The notes under the pieces: model-generated
What the model was told of the DNA's origin: nothing
Database searches by the model: none
Seen by the model: the letters and a program-made list of their open reading frames with translations, nothing else
Made by a program: the position numbers and the translations under genes
NCBI RefSeq assembly: GCF_018070025.1
Contig: NZ_JAGPYQ010000001.1
Coordinates: 3,472,001-3,536,000 of the forward strand
Length of the DNA stretch: 64,000 nucleotides
DNA from: Streptomyces liliiviolaceus
Lineage (GTDB): Bacteria > Actinomycetota > Actinomycetes > Streptomycetales > Streptomycetaceae
Direction of reading: 5' to 3'
Shown here: piece by piece, positions 7,597 to 14,300 of the stretch
Position numbering within the stretch: position 1 is the first letter of the stretch
How the letters are laid out: each line of letters opens with the position of its first letter

Positions 7597-7690
7597 GGCC
7601 GCTATCCGCTAGCGGCCTGATCAGAGCAGGTTTGGGGCGCTAGCGGGGTCGCTAACGTTAGCGGGGTGTGCCGCTAGCGTTAGCGACCCC
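7597..7690. repeat. CGCTARCG octamer cluster (candidate clt transfer locus with TraB recognition sites)
   Basis: Six perfect octamers of the form CGCTAGCG or CGCTAACG (either strand) begin at 7607, 7638, 7650, 7656, 7672 and 7678. A larger inverted repeat (7645-7664 with 7671-7690, one mismatch, 6-bp spacer) contains four of them. The cluster starts 7 bp past the traB stop. In pSVH1 and relatives, TraB binds 8-bp repeats in clt just downstream of traB; the position and 8-bp size fit. The hairpin may also terminate traB transcription. Confidence 0.6.
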
Positions 7691-7696
7691 AGAGGG

Positions 7697-9934
7697 TCAG
7701 CCCGCGTCCCGCTTTCCGTCACGCTCCGCAATCGCGGCGAGGATGTGGGCACGCTCGATGCCGCGCCGGTTGACGACCTTGCCGTCCACGCGGCGGCCCA
7801 CCTGGATGGTGGCGACGCCGTGCGGCTTCAGGGCCGCGTTCAGCGCGTCGGGGTCCCATCCGTCGTAGACCTCGGGGCGCAGGTCGGCGAGCCGGGCAAC
7901 GACCGTCTCGGACCACGCCTTGGGCTCCTTGGCGGGGACCACGGCGAGGATGTCGGCGAGCAGGTCGTAGGCGGGACCGGTGACCGTCTCGGGTGCTTCC
8001 CCGAGCGCGTGGCCGGACAGGAGTCCGGCCTTCTCGCGGACCTTGCGGGCGCGGGCCGCGATGACGTCGGCGCCGGGTCCGTCGACGTAGACGGAGCCGA
8101 CGATCCTCGCGTCCGAGCCTTCACCGATGAAGTAGTGAATGCCCTTGTCACCCCACGCGAACATCGTCGCGCGGACCCCGCGCTTGTAGGCGGAGGTGCC
8201 GAGCACCATGTCGTTCTCGGTCTGGCCCATGACCTTCAGGCACCACCGCGCCGACGCGTTCGCGCTGATACCGGTGGGCAGGGACTTGGCATCCGGGCGC
8301 TGGGTGGCCGCGAGGAACACGATGCCGGTCGCGGGACCGCGCTTGACCAGGTCAGTTGCGATCTCCTCGAACTCCTTGCCGTGCTCCCCGTGCTCGAACA
8401 GCACCTGGCATTCGTCCACCGCGATCACGATCGGGTGCAGACCCAACGACCGCTTGTCCGCCAGCGCGCTGGTCACCTTGTTCTCGGGGCAGATGTCCCG
8501 CGGAAGCGACCGGATCACCTTCGTGCGGCGGCGCAGTTCCTCGCGCAGGGCCCGCCAGTCGGCGAGCGCGTAGGCGATGGCTTCGTCGTCGTCACCGGCC
8601 GCGTGCCGGTGGGAGACGGCGTTGCCGACCGGGTCAAGGTCGCCGGTGCCCTTCATGTCGTAGGTGTGCAGCTCCGCCCGCGGGTCCAACGCGGCGATGA
8701 GCATGAGCAGCCTGAGCAGGAAGGTTTTACCCATGCGCGGGATGGCACCGATGACGCCCGCGATGTACATGAGGGTGATCTCGACCCAGCGTCCGCGCTG
8801 GTCGGTGCCGTAGGCGACCGGCTTGAACAGGTCGACCGTACCGGCCTTGGCCAGCGGCCAGGCAGGCTTCTTCGACTTGTTCAGATCCTGGTCCCCGACC
8901 CACAGCACGAGGTGCCCGGTGTGCTCATCCGGGACCGCCTCCGGCCACACGCACCCGAGAGGGCGGCGCAGGCCGGACGCGAGGCGGTCGCGCCGCTCGA
9001 TGACGTCGGTGACCGTCACGCCGTAGGGGAGGTTCCCCTCCGCACGCCATCCGGGGCCGTCGCGGGTGATCGGGGCGGTGAACTCGAACCCGTCCCGCCC
9101 CTTGCCCTGCGCCTGGTTGATGGCGGGAATGCCGAGCGCTCCCAGCGCGCGCAGCACGATGTCACTGGTGAGCTTGACCGCCTTGGGCAGTTCCACAGCC
9201 TTGTGGATGACCGGTGCATCCGCCTTGCGTCCCGCGGCCCCGAGCGCCATCGTCACGGCGCCGACCGACACGGCCTGAAGCCAGTCGGGGGCGAGGACGT
9301 AGAGGGCGAGTGCGGAGCCGAGTCCGATGAACATCGCCAGCACGGTCACGAGGGTCCGCAGTCGGACCCGTCCGTCGCGCTGCCGGGACAGCTTCAGGTA
9401 CTCGGCCGCGTCCTCGCGCCGTACCGCGGCGAGCCTCACCGGTTCACCCTCGCGGTCTGCCACCCACCGCATCGTGCCGCCGATGAACCGCGCGGTACCG
9501 GTCGGCGCCTGGAAGGCGAGGCGGGCGGCGTAGACCGGGGAGCGGAGCGCGTGGTAGCCGAGCGAGTGGGCGTAGTGCCGGGCCACCCACGCGGTGGCGG
9601 TCTTCAGTTCCGCGAGCGACTTGAGCCAGATGGGGACGACCGGGCGGCGCCGTGCGGCGAGCAGCCGACCGAGGTAGCCCGGACCGGCCGCCTTCACGGT
9701 CGGCTGGTCGACCATGATGCGGGCGGTCGGGTCGGCCGACTCGGCACCCGACCGGTCCGGTGTCGAGTCGGCCGACGGGTCGGCGTCGGGTCGGGCGGTC
9801 GAGTCGGCCGACTCGCTGCGGGCGGATCGGGCCTTGTCGAGGTCGACCACCTCGCCCCCGGTCGGGGCGGTCGGGTCGGCCATCTCGGCTTCCAGTCGGT
9901 TGAACAGTTCGTTGTCGTCGTCGGGGTGCTTCAC
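7697..9934 (-). CDS. traB: TraB-type FtsK/SpoIIIE DNA translocase (conjugative transfer)
   Basis: A 745-residue ATPase that would move double-stranded DNA between hyphae. From the GTG start, a serine/aspartate-rich N-terminal region (about 35-75, coded by repetitive GTCGGCCGACTCG-like DNA) is followed by membrane segments near 193-235. Walker A GAIPRMGKT is at about 396-404 and Walker B PIVIAVDE near 501-508. The C-terminal 70 residues form a likely winged-helix domain, the part that reads clt repeats in TraB proteins. GTG at 9934 is preferred over the ATG at 9949 because GGAAGG lies 7 nt before it. It is followed by the octamer cluster and preceded by a hairpin leader. Confidence 0.88.
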   Translation of the reverse strand: MKHPDDDNELFNRLEAEMADPTAPTGGEVVDLDKARSARSESADSTARPDADPSADSTPDRSGAESADPTARIMVDQPTVKAAGPGYLGRLLAARRRPVVPIWLKSLAELKTATAWVARHYAHSLGYHALRSPVYAARLAFQAPTGTARFIGGTMRWVADREGEPVRLAAVRREDAAEYLKLSRQRDGRVRLRTLVTVLAMFIGLGSALALYVLAPDWLQAVSVGAVTMALGAAGRKADAPVIHKAVELPKAVKLTSDIVLRALGALGIPAINQAQGKGRDGFEFTAPITRDGPGWRAEGNLPYGVTVTDVIERRDRLASGLRRPLGCVWPEAVPDEHTGHLVLWVGDQDLNKSKKPAWPLAKAGTVDLFKPVAYGTDQRGRWVEITLMYIAGVIGAIPRMGKTFLLRLLMLIAALDPRAELHTYDMKGTGDLDPVGNAVSHRHAAGDDDEAIAYALADWRALREELRRRTKVIRSLPRDICPENKVTSALADKRSLGLHPIVIAVDECQVLFEHGEHGKEFEEIATDLVKRGPATGIVFLAATQRPDAKSLPTGISANASARWCLKVMGQTENDMVLGTSAYKRGVRATMFAWGDKGIHYFIGEGSDARIVGSVYVDGPGADVIAARARKVREKAGLLSGHALGEAPETVTGPAYDLLADILAVVPAKEPKAWSETVVARLADLRPEVYDGWDPDALNAALKPHGVATIQVGRRVDGKVVNRRGIERAHILAAIAERDGKRDAG

Positions 9935-9969
9935 TGAGGTTCCTTCCACTTCCGGGTGTGAGGGAGAGC

Positions 9970-10063
9970 GGGCCCGGCCGTCGCTGTAGGAGGTGGGCGG
10001 CCGGGCCCGTGAACTGATGCTGAGCGCTGCGTTGAGCGGTAAGGGCTACAACCTGTAGCCCTT
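9970..10063 (-). promoter_or_regulatory. traB leader hairpin and upstream palindrome
   Basis: An 11-bp perfect stem (9970-9980 with 9998-10008) lies about 35 bp ahead of the traB start. Upstream, AAGGGCTACA (10041-10050) and TGTAGCCCTT (10054-10063) form a second perfect inverted repeat with a 3-nt centre. One may be the terminator of the RRQRL gene, whose stop is at 10085, and the other an operator for traB, which is normally tightly repressed. The sequence alone cannot assign the roles. Confidence 0.5.
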
Positions 10064-10084
10064 CTACGGGTGGACACTTCGTCG

Positions 10085-10465
10085 TCAGGTGCGCTGTTCT
10101 TCGAGGGCGATGCACAGTCCGCAGATGCCGTACGAGGTGGGGATGCAGTAGCCGACATCGATCCGGCAGCGGGGGCAGGTGCGGCGGGCGAGCATCGCCA
10201 GCGCGAGCGCGCCCCACTTGCGGGAGGTCATCGGCCGGACCGGCTTGGCCCGGTCGACGTGGTAGAGGTACGCGACGCGGACACCGCCGGCGCGTCGGTT
10301 GCCGCGCATCACCTGTGCCGCGATCGGCTGTCCGCCGGGCCGTAAGCCCTTCGCCCGGAGTTGGCGGCGGGTCGCCAGACCCTCCGGCGCCAGACGCCAT
10401 GGGTAGGTGGGAATCCCGTGCAGTGCGCCGGTCGGGTCGTTGCACTTCCCCCAGACCGCGGACAT
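10085..10465 (-). CDS. RRQRL motif-containing zinc-binding protein
   Basis: A 126-residue protein of a family recurrent in actinomycete mobile elements. It has the RRQLRAKGLRPGG signature near residue 31 and a C-terminal four-cysteine zinc site: C-P-R-C, then C at VGYCIP and C-G-L-C near the end. The ATG at 10465 touches the stop of the DUF2637 gene (TGATG), showing coupling; the in-frame extension to 10630 is the shadow of that gene. Its function is unknown; position suggests a role in transfer or its control. Confidence 0.75.
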   Translation of the reverse strand: MSAVWGKCNDPTGALHGIPTYPWRLAPEGLATRRQLRAKGLRPGGQPIAAQVMRGNRRAGGVRVAYLYHVDRAKPVRPMTSRKWGALALAMLARRTCPRCRIDVGYCIPTSYGICGLCIALEEQRT

Positions 10466-11463
10466 CAGGCGGCCACAGCCGTCGGTGTCTCGCCCTCCGG
10501 GTTCACGGCGTGCAGCGGGCGGCCGTCGGCACGCTCGGTCTTCATCGCGTCCCGGAGCTTGCGGGCGTTGGCAGCCGAGCAGTGCACCGCAGTTCGGACG
10601 GCTTCCGCGTTCAGCTCCGCATCCGTCCACGACGCGGTGAGCGTGCGAGCCTCGCTCAGCAGCTCCTCAAAGGTGCGCTGAGGGGTGCCCTTTGCCTTCA
10701 CCCTGGTCTGCCGGGGCGGGCGCTGCTTGGACGCGGCCGGGGGCGCCGGCCGCTTCCCCGCCGGGGGCGGGGCGGGGATGTCCTGCTCGCTGCCGGGGGC
10801 CATAGTGCCCATGCGGAGCATCACGCGCTCACGCCGCGGGGTCTTGGTCCGCCACGAGCGGCCGTAGGTTTCGCGCAGGTCCGCGCGGGCCAACTGCCGC
10901 TCCTTCTCCCGCGCCAGTGCCTCGCTGTAGGAGGTGATCTCCCACAGCGTCATCCGGCGCCACAGCGCGAACGTGGACGGGAAGGCGAGCAGCCAGCGGG
11001 AGAACCGGATCTTCTCCATGCGGCGGCCGGTGGCGGCGCCGATCCGCACGGCGTAGATGTGCGCGCCGATCTCGGAGAACACCACCCACAACAGCGGCAT
11101 CGTGCCGTGCGCGACCTTCGCCCACACCTCATGGCCGGCAGCGACGTTCAGCCCGCAGGTGATCAGGGTGAGGATCCAGGGCACGAACCGCACCCACGCG
11201 AGCGCCATGTCCATCCGGATCAACAGGAGGTTGGCGACGGTGAACACCGGGATGGCCACGTCGATACCGACCGGCAGCATCCACGGCGAAGTGAACCCCC
11301 ACCGCGCCGCGGCCTCGGAGACAGCGGCGAAGGAAGAGATCAGACCGAGCGCGCCGACACCGGCTGCGGCCAGCGCTCCGACACCGGCGAGCCCCAACTC
11401 AGGACGGGTCAGCGGCGGCACCCCGGACGTGGCCGTCTCAGGGGCGGGGACTGTAGCGCTCAT
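10465..11463 (-). CDS. DUF2637 membrane protein (SpdB-like)
   Basis: A 332-residue protein. The N-terminal 170 residues hold four to five hydrophobic segments, including GLAGVGALAAAGVGALGLIS, WMLPVGIDVAIPVFTV and FVPWILTLITCGLNVAAG, which is the DUF2637 layout. The C-terminal half is cytoplasmic, basic and ends in a helix-turn-helix-like segment (ELNAEAVRTAVHCSAANARKLRDAM). DUF2637 proteins accompany traB in Streptomyces plasmids and AICEs and are regarded as spread proteins. It overlaps the upstream gene by 4 bp and the downstream gene by 1 bp. Confidence 0.8.
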   Translation of the reverse strand: MSATVPAPETATSGVPPLTRPELGLAGVGALAAAGVGALGLISSFAAVSEAAARWGFTSPWMLPVGIDVAIPVFTVANLLLIRMDMALAWVRFVPWILTLITCGLNVAAGHEVWAKVAHGTMPLLWVVFSEIGAHIYAVRIGAATGRRMEKIRFSRWLLAFPSTFALWRRMTLWEITSYSEALAREKERQLARADLRETYGRSWRTKTPRRERVMLRMGTMAPGSEQDIPAPPPAGKRPAPPAASKQRPPRQTRVKAKGTPQRTFEELLSEARTLTASWTDAELNAEAVRTAVHCSAANARKLRDAMKTERADGRPLHAVNPEGETPTAVAA

Positions 11464-11750
11464 GCCGCTACCCCCTTGCGGGCCACGCGGCGGCGCCGGG
11501 CGGTGCGGGTCAGCGGGGTGACGTCGAACAGGTCCGGGTTGTCCTCGACGACCTGCGCCGCGATGCGGATCAGGTCGTCGGGCAGGTCCGGGTTGTCGGC
11601 GAGGATGTCGCGCGCCGCGTCCTCGCGGGCCGCGCGCTCTTCATCCGTCTCGCCCTCGACCCCGAGCCACAGTTCAACGGGGGTGCCAAGCGCGAGTTCC
11701 GCGAAGTCTTCGGCAGAGATCGCCTGTTGGCGGCCGATATAGGTACGCAT
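11460..11750 (-). CDS. small acidic hypothetical protein
   Basis: A 96-residue protein, acidic in the middle (EGETDEERAAREDAARDILADNPDLPDDLIRI) with a basic tail (RTARRRRVARKG). A DNPDL motif occurs twice. No family is recognised. It overlaps the DUF2637 gene by 4 bp (ATGA) and is first in that operon. AGGA lies about 9 nt before its ATG, and hairpin copy B sits in its leader. Confidence 0.65.
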   Translation of the reverse strand: MRTYIGRQQAISAEDFAELALGTPVELWLGVEGETDEERAAREDAARDILADNPDLPDDLIRIAAQVVEDNPDLFDVTPLTRTARRRRVARKGVAA

Positions 11751-11766
11751 GGAGGAAGTCCTGACG

Positions 11767-11818
11767 TCGAAGGGATGCCGGGGCGGTCGCGGTCTTTGGC
11801 GAGAGGCGACCGCCCGGG
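11767..11818 (-). promoter_or_regulatory. leader hairpin copy B with conserved 15-nt loop
   Basis: The stem (11781-11790 with 11806-11815, ten pairs) holds the loop 11791-11805, identical to copies A and C. TCCCTTCGA (minus strand, 11767-11775) again lies between the hairpin and the start codon at 11750. It follows the DUF4097-like gene stop by about 30 bp, so it may also terminate that gene. Confidence 0.7.
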
Positions 11819-11847
11819 AAGAGAGGAAGGGGTGCGGGGCGCGGGGG

Positions 11848-12660
11848 CTAGCTGATCTGGACGGAGCCGCTGGTCACTCGGCGGCGGATGTCCAGGTGCG
11901 AGGCGCCAGTGATGCGCGCGCTCCCTGAAGTGGCGTTCACGGCGAGACGGCCGGTGGCCTGCGGTGTCGCGGCCATGCGGACGTTGCCGGAGGTGAGGTT
12001 CAAGCGGGCGTGATGGCCGCTGTAGGCGCCGACGGTGACGTTGCCGGAGGTGAGATTGATGTCCAGCGGACCGCTCACCTCGCCGACGATGACGCTGCCG
12101 CTGGTGACCCTGGCTTCCAGGTCGCCGACCTGCTCGGCGGTCAGCATGCCGGAGGTGCCGTCGTACTCCAGGCGTGCCAGTGCGCCCGTGACGAGGGTGT
12201 TCGTGGAATGCGTGCTGATCGCGGCTACCGACCGCGCGGGCAGGTGGACGATCGCGCTGATCGGCGTCGCCGCGTCGCCGGCCGGGCCGGTGGCGGTGAC
12301 CTCGCGGCCGTTGACGAAGACCTTGCCGCCACCGTGACCGGTGACGTGCACGTTGCCGGTGATGACGTGTACGCCGCTGCCGCCGGAGAACGTCATGGTG
12401 CTGCCACCCATGCTGATCGTGGTGCTGCCACTCATGCCGCCGGCCACGTCCGGGACGCGGACCATGAGGTTCTGCCCCCGGAGACTGACGTCGGTGTCGC
12501 GGATCGCGTCCGCCGACGGGCCGGAGGCGGCGTCGGTCTTCAGCACCATGTATGCCTGCTTCAGCTCCGGGTCGACCACGACGCGGATGGCGCCCGCGTT
12601 CATGGTCAGATTCAGGGCGATCGGGCCGAGGACGTCCACGGGAATCGTGCGTTCGGTCAC
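11848..12660 (-). CDS. DUF4097-like beta-strand repeat protein
   Basis: A 270-residue protein dominated by short repeats such as VTSGSV, LTSGNV and ATSGSA, each about 20 residues apart, from residue 60 to the end. This is the DUF4097/head-GIN-type right-handed beta-helix pattern. No signal peptide or membrane span is visible, unlike many DUF4097 proteins, so it is probably cytosolic. The GTG at 12660 is chosen because GGAG precedes it and leader hairpin C ends upstream; the in-frame reading to 12747 runs through that hairpin. Its function in the element is unknown. Confidence 0.75.
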   Translation of the reverse strand: MTERTIPVDVLGPIALNLTMNAGAIRVVVDPELKQAYMVLKTDAASGPSADAIRDTDVSLRGQNLMVRVPDVAGGMSGSTTISMGGSTMTFSGGSGVHVITGNVHVTGHGGGKVFVNGREVTATGPAGDAATPISAIVHLPARSVAAISTHSTNTLVTGALARLEYDGTSGMLTAEQVGDLEARVTSGSVIVGEVSGPLDINLTSGNVTVGAYSGHHARLNLTSGNVRMAATPQATGRLAVNATSGSARITGASHLDIRRRVTSGSVQIS

Positions 12661-12676
12661 GGTGAACTCCAGGAAG

Positions 12677-12737
12677 TCGAAGGGACGTACGAAGCACCGG
12701 GACAGCCGCGGTCTTTGGCGAGAGACGGCCGTCCGGC
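12677..12737 (-). promoter_or_regulatory. leader hairpin copy C with conserved loop and changed stem
   Basis: The loop 12710-12724 is identical to copies A and B, but the stem differs: on the minus-strand RNA a U-A pair becomes C-G, G-C becomes A-U, and two pairs become G-U, so pairing is kept. TCCCTTCGA (12677-12685) again follows. No gene ends upstream of it, so it is not simply a terminator. It precedes the DUF4097-like gene start at 12660. Confidence 0.7.
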
Positions 12738-13042
12738 TCCCCCTCACCGCACCTGCGAGAGATGCGGATCAGGCAGCCGGCCTTCGCGCTAGGTGCGAAG
12801 GCGAGGTGAGGTGGTACTGGTGTCTCCTTCGGGAACACGGGCTCCCGGCGAAGGCGTACGGAGACGTGACCTTTCGGTCTGTAAGCCCTCCGGACTGCCA
12901 AGGGGTCCGGGTCCCTCGCCCCCGCCGAAACGGGGCCTCATGACCCCTTCCGGGGCCCTTTGGTGCTGCGGTCTTGCAGGTCAAGCACTTACGAACACAG
13001 CCGGTCGAAGCCCTATCGGGCTCGGCGTGCTGTTGTGACTTC
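12738..13042 (-). other. gene-free, hairpin-rich stretch (possible structured RNA)
   Basis: No convincing gene is seen. On the minus strand at least five hairpins follow in series between 12781 and 12935: 12781-12801, an extended one at 12822-12865, a GACC-GAAA-GGTC GNRA-type tetraloop at 12868-12879, CCGGAC/GTCCGG at 12890-12910, and CCCCG/CGGGG at 12920-12935. This density suggests a structured 5' leader or small RNA upstream of hairpin C. It may instead be a transfer or replication site. Confidence 0.35.
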
Positions 13043-13107
13043 AGATTGACCTAGGTCAATCTGACTGTCAAGGGGGTGCGGAGAAGGATCAGAGATTGAC
13101 CTAGGTC
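13043..13107. promoter_or_regulatory. operators of the GntR regulator
   Basis: AGATTGACCTAGGTCAATCT at 13043-13062 is a perfect 20-bp palindrome. The first 15 bases recur at 13093-13107, 17 bp before the gntR start. The pair suits cooperative autorepression of gntR and repression of the divergent minus-strand transcript. Confidence 0.75.
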
Positions 13108-13124
13108 CGGCTACTCTCGAAGCC

Positions 13125-13520
13125 ATGGACCAGAGCCCCGAAGCGCCCAAGCAGACGCCCACGGCCAAGGAGATTGCGGGGGAGTTCCGTGACAAGATCA
13201 CGGGCCCCGATCGCGAGTACGAGCCGGGGGACCAGCTCCCAGTCGCTCGCAAGCTCGCCAAGGAACTTGGCGTGCAGCTCATGACTGTTCAGAGCGCGTT
13301 TGGCCAGCTCCGTGATGAGGGACTGGTTCTCACTCAGCAGGGCCGTGGAACGTTCGTCCGCGATCCTTCTGTACCCCTCGGCACCGAGCCGGGCAGTAGC
13401 CCCGCATTCAGTGCTTTGGCGGCTGAGCTCAGCACGATTCATGACGCTCTCCACTCGCTCGGGGAACGTCTGGAGCGGCTTGAGCGGCTCGTGGGCAGCG
13501 AGACTCCACCATCGCCGTGA
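13125..13520 (+). CDS. GntR-family repressor (KorSA-like)
   Basis: A 131-residue regulator: a GntR-type winged helix in the first 80 residues (core YEPGDQLPVARKLAKELGV, then LMTVQSAFGQLRDEGLVLTQQGRGTFV) and a short C-terminal coiled-coil-like segment with no ligand-binding domain. Short GntR proteins of this kind (KorSA, KorA) silence transfer and replication genes of Streptomyces elements. Two palindromic sites lie directly upstream. It is one of only two genes of the element on the plus strand, divergent from the transfer block. Confidence 0.82.
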   Translation: MDQSPEAPKQTPTAKEIAGEFRDKITGPDREYEPGDQLPVARKLAKELGVQLMTVQSAFGQLRDEGLVLTQQGRGTFVRDPSVPLGTEPGSSPAFSALAAELSTIHDALHSLGERLERLERLVGSETPPSP

Positions 13521-13659
13521 GTTCATCCGCGCGCCTCAGCAGTCGTTCGACCTTGACGCGCGCCTCGCTCAAACTCGCTTTGATCAAAGCGAGTTCAGCA
13601 GGAGTCATGCCTTCCAGCTCGCCGCTTCGCTCATTGATCCCTGACATGCCAATGAGCAT
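13429..13659 (-). CDS. possible small coiled-coil protein
   Basis: An open frame of up to 76 codons antisense to the end of gntR. From the internal ATG at 13608 it reads MTPAELALIKASLSEARVKV and continues as a plausible helix, then a low-complexity tail. GGAAGG lies too close to that ATG to be a good ribosome site. It could be real or a shadow; I include it at low confidence because otherwise 13521-13736 holds no gene. Confidence 0.25.
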   Translation of the reverse strand: MLIGMSGINERSGELEGMTPAELALIKASLSEARVKVERLLRRADELTAMVESRCPRAAQAAPDVPRASGERHESC

Positions 13660-13675
13660 GTGGCCAGGAACGGCA

Positions 13676-13704
13676 GAGGACCCGGACAGTCTGTCCGGGT
13701 CCTC
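13676..13704. terminator. GACCCGGACA hairpin 1
   Basis: A perfect 13-bp stem, GAGGACCCGGACA (13676-13688) with 13692-13704, closes a GTC loop and is followed by CTTTC on the plus strand. It lies downstream of the flavoprotein gene stop (13737, minus) and of gntR (plus). Its core matches hairpin 2 at 15647-15677. Confidence 0.7.
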
Positions 13705-13736
13705 TTTCCATGCAGATCAGGCGAGTTGACGGCTCG

Positions 13737-14300
13737 TCACCGAGTAACCTCATCGACCGTGTCGAGCACGGCCGACCATGGGAGCGTGCGCCCCGCCGGC
13801 GCTTCCCGCGGTTCGTACAGCGGCCACACGTCCGAGCCTTGGACAACGTGCACACTCCCGGCTCGAAGGGCATCGATGTGACGCTGCCACGCAGGGTGGC
13901 GAGCGTGCGCCGCGTTCACCCGTGGAAAGACGACAACGGGCAAACCGAGAGTGCCGATAGCCTCGCCCACCTGCGTCAATGCCTGGTTGTCCATCAGGCC
14001 CGTCGCCAGCTTGGCAACCATATTGGCGGATGCGGGGGCGACCACGTAGCAGTCAACCGGCGGGTGCGGTCGGGCCTCGCCGGGCAACCGCGGCTCATCG
14101 CGAACGGGAAGTCCGGTCAGCTTCTCCAGCCGCTCGACCTCGCCGCTCAGTCGTAGCCACTGCCCCGCGGTCGGCGTCAGCGTGACAGCCACCTGCCACC
14201 CACGGTCCATCGCAGGCTCGACCAGGCCGGTGCGCAGCGCCTCCACACCTCCGGCCGCCGAACCGACGACTCCCAGCACCCCGCGCTTGCCTGCGCTCAC
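13737..14300 (-). CDS. flavoprotein (phosphopantothenoylcysteine decarboxylase-like HFCD family)
   Basis: A 187-residue protein of the homo-oligomeric flavin-containing Cys decarboxylase fold: GVLGVVGSAAGG near the start, PTAGQWL near residue 43, and CYVVAPASANMVAKLATGLMDNQAL near 83-107 (the FMN-binding PASANT-like segment). A substrate cannot be inferred. The GTG at 14300 overlaps the stop of the XRE gene (GTGA), so the two are co-translated. XRE plus flavoprotein pairs of this kind recur in Streptomyces accessory regions. Confidence 0.75.
   Translation of the reverse strand: MSAGKRGVLGVVGSAAGGVEALRTGLVEPAMDRGWQVAVTLTPTAGQWLRLSGEVERLEKLTGLPVRDEPRLPGEARPHPPVDCYVVAPASANMVAKLATGLMDNQALTQVGEAIGTLGLPVVVFPRVNAAHARHPAWQRHIDALRAGSVHVVQGSDVWPLYEPREAPAGRTLPWSAVLDTVDEVTR

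Noticed and set aside
9720..9850. GTCGGCCGACTCG-like repeats as regulatory iterons
   Set aside because: They lie inside the traB coding region and encode a Ser/Ala/Asp-rich segment; protein low complexity explains them.
12769..12984. 71-codon minus-strand ORF in the control region
   Set aside because: No ribosome site, odd composition, and it coincides with the hairpin array; treated as non-coding.
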